From contig JBPCVX010000039.1 in NCBI GenBank assembly GCA_051010095.1, positions 1-6,778 on the forward strand: DNA of 6,778 nt, given 5' to 3'. Shown piece by piece: positions 5,785-6,778 of this stretch. Below the pieces are notes generated by a model. That model did not search any database, was not told where the DNA came from, and saw nothing but the letters and a program-made list of their open reading frames with translations. The position numbers were made by a program, and so were the translations under genes. The stretch's first letter is position 1. Each line of letters starts with the position of its first letter. The DNA comes from CAJQND01 sp051010095 (GTDB lineage Bacteria > Pseudomonadota > Alphaproteobacteria > Rhizobiales > CAJQND01).

Positions 5785-6778
5785 ATGACCGGCACAACCT
5801 ATAGCGCGCGCGAACTGATCGACAGGCTGATCGCGTTCGACACCACCTCTCATCTCTCCAACCTCGAGATGATGGATTTCGTTCAGCACTACCTTGCCGG
5901 ATGGGGTGTGGAAAGCACGCTCATCCCAAGTGATGATGGCACAAAAGCCAATCTTTATGCCACCATTGGCTCCAGGGAAGAGGGCGGCATCGTGCTCTCT
6001 GGCCACACCGATGTGGTGCCCGTGGAAGGCCAGGCCTGGACCAGCGACCCCTTCGCCATCACTGAACGCGACGGCAATCTTTATGGCCGCGGCACCTGTG
6101 ATATGAAAGGCTTTATCGCCATTGCCCTTTCGCGCGTGCCAGCGCTGGTGATTGCCAAACTCTCCACCCCTGTTCATTTCGCGCTCTCCTATGATGAAGA
6201 GGTGGGGTGCACCGGCGTGCGGCCCATGGTTGAGCACATCAAGGAAAACCTGCCTTTGCCGCGCGCGGTTATTGTGGGCGAGCCATCCATGATGACAGTG
6301 GTGAACGCTCACAAAGGTGGCTACACCTTCGTCACCGAGGTCACCGGCCTTGAAGGCCATTCTTCTCTCGCCCACAAAGGCGTCAATGCCATAATGTATG
6401 CGGGCGAAATCTTAGGCGAGATCAACCGTATGGCGGCTGAATACCGCGAAGAGCTGGATGAGACGGGTCGCTATGACCCGCCTTATTCCACCATCCATGT
6501 GGGCACCATACACGGCGGCACCGCGCTCAACATCATCCCGCTCAAATGCAAAATCGTGTGGGAACTGCGCTCGCTGCCGCAACACAATGCCGAGCAAATT
6601 CTCGACCGCATTAATGGCTTTGCCGAGACGCTCATCCCCGCCATGCACGCAGTCGACCCGTCCACCGGCATCGTCACCACCTGCGAAAATGAGATCCCGC
6701 CGCTGGTGGCTGAAAACGGATCATCTGTTGAAAGCCTGGTGCTGGCGCTTGCCCAGCAAAACGATACCTTTGCGGTAT
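5785..6778 (+). CDS. argE: Acetylornithine deacetylase, ArgE/M20 family (3' end outside window)
   Basis: A 331-codon open frame runs off the right edge. Family members are about 385-400 residues, so some 55-70 are missing. It is a cytosolic zinc-dependent M20 amidohydrolase that most resembles ArgE, which releases acetate from N2-acetylornithine to give ornithine for arginine synthesis. Metal and catalytic residues are in place: H74 and D76 in SGHTDVVPV (72-80), D106 in GRGTCDMKG, the E138-E139 pair in SYDEEVGCTG, and E166 in VGEPS. GHSSLAHKGVNA (191-202) marks the dimerisation domain, with its conserved histidine at 192. The purine-rich GAGGAAGGA at 5771-5779 gives the strongest ribosome binding site of the window. 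GC content is much higher than in the genes before it. The M20 family includes DapE and other deacylases, so the exact substrate is inferred from overall similarity. Confidence 0.9.
   Translation, partial: MTGTTYSARELIDRLIAFDTTSHLSNLEMMDFVQHYLAGWGVESTLIPSDDGTKANLYATIGSREEGGIVLSGHTDVVPVEGQAWTSDPFAITERDGNLYGRGTCDMKGFIAIALSRVPALVIAKLSTPVHFALSYDEEVGCTGVRPMVEHIKENLPLPRAVIVGEPSMMTVVNAHKGGYTFVTEVTGLEGHSSLAHKGVNAIMYAGEILGEINRMAAEYREELDETGRYDPPYSTIHVGTIHGGTALNIIPLKCKIVWELRSLPQHNAEQILDRINGFAETLIPAMHAVDPSTGIVTTCENEIPPLVAENGSSVESLVLALAQQNDTFAV

Noticed and set aside
5635..6375. 246-codon open frame on the minus strand across the trkH end and argE
   Set aside because: It is antisense to two well-supported genes, its translation is histidine- and glycine-rich with no recognisable domain, and the high GC3 of argE explains the lack of stops.
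6412..6680. Two minus-strand frames of 65-78 codons within argE
   Set aside because: They lie wholly inside the conserved M20 coding region and overlap each other in different frames, as shadows do.

Overview
The window looks like chromosomal DNA from an alphaproteobacterium. The best evidence is the double-length dCTP deaminase (about 370 residues, two related halves), a form I associate with Alphaproteobacteria. The NMO, dodecin, ApaG, TrkH and ArgE sequences fit that too. GC content is moderate, near 50% over most of the window, and clearly higher in the last gene. I see no mobile element, CRISPR array, tRNA or rRNA.

Layout. Positions 3-83 are probably the last codons of an upstream gene. 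A nitronate monooxygenase-family flavoenzyme (110-1174) follows, then a flavin-binding dodecin (1296-1499). A 35-codon open frame (1501-1608) sits in the gap before a radical SAM enzyme with extra C-terminal cysteines (1619-2614). That enzyme converges on the dCTP deaminase gene, which lies on the minus strand (2611-3723), and the two stop codons overlap in the four bases TTAG. A divergent intergenic region (3724-3870) separates dcd from a plus-strand cluster: apaG (3871-4266), a trkH-type potassium transporter (4301-5749) and an argE-type deacetylase cut by the window edge (5785 onward). The cluster's two internal gaps are 34 and 35 bases, so it is likely one transcript.

How the genes fit together. 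Most are core functions: dCTP deaminase feeds dUMP/dTTP synthesis, TrkH takes up K+, ArgE makes ornithine, and dodecin buffers flavin. NMO and dodecin are neighbouring flavin proteins. ApaG (historically tied to Co2+/Mg2+ phenotypes) and TrkH are neighbouring ion-related proteins. These pairings are suggestive only.

The least explained part is 1500-2614. It holds a radical SAM enzyme of unknown substrate with ten cysteines, preceded by a possible small peptide frame with three cysteines and by a candidate promoter with an inverted repeat. A peptide-modifying role is possible but unproven. The small frame is short enough to be chance, and it lacks a convincing ribosome binding site.
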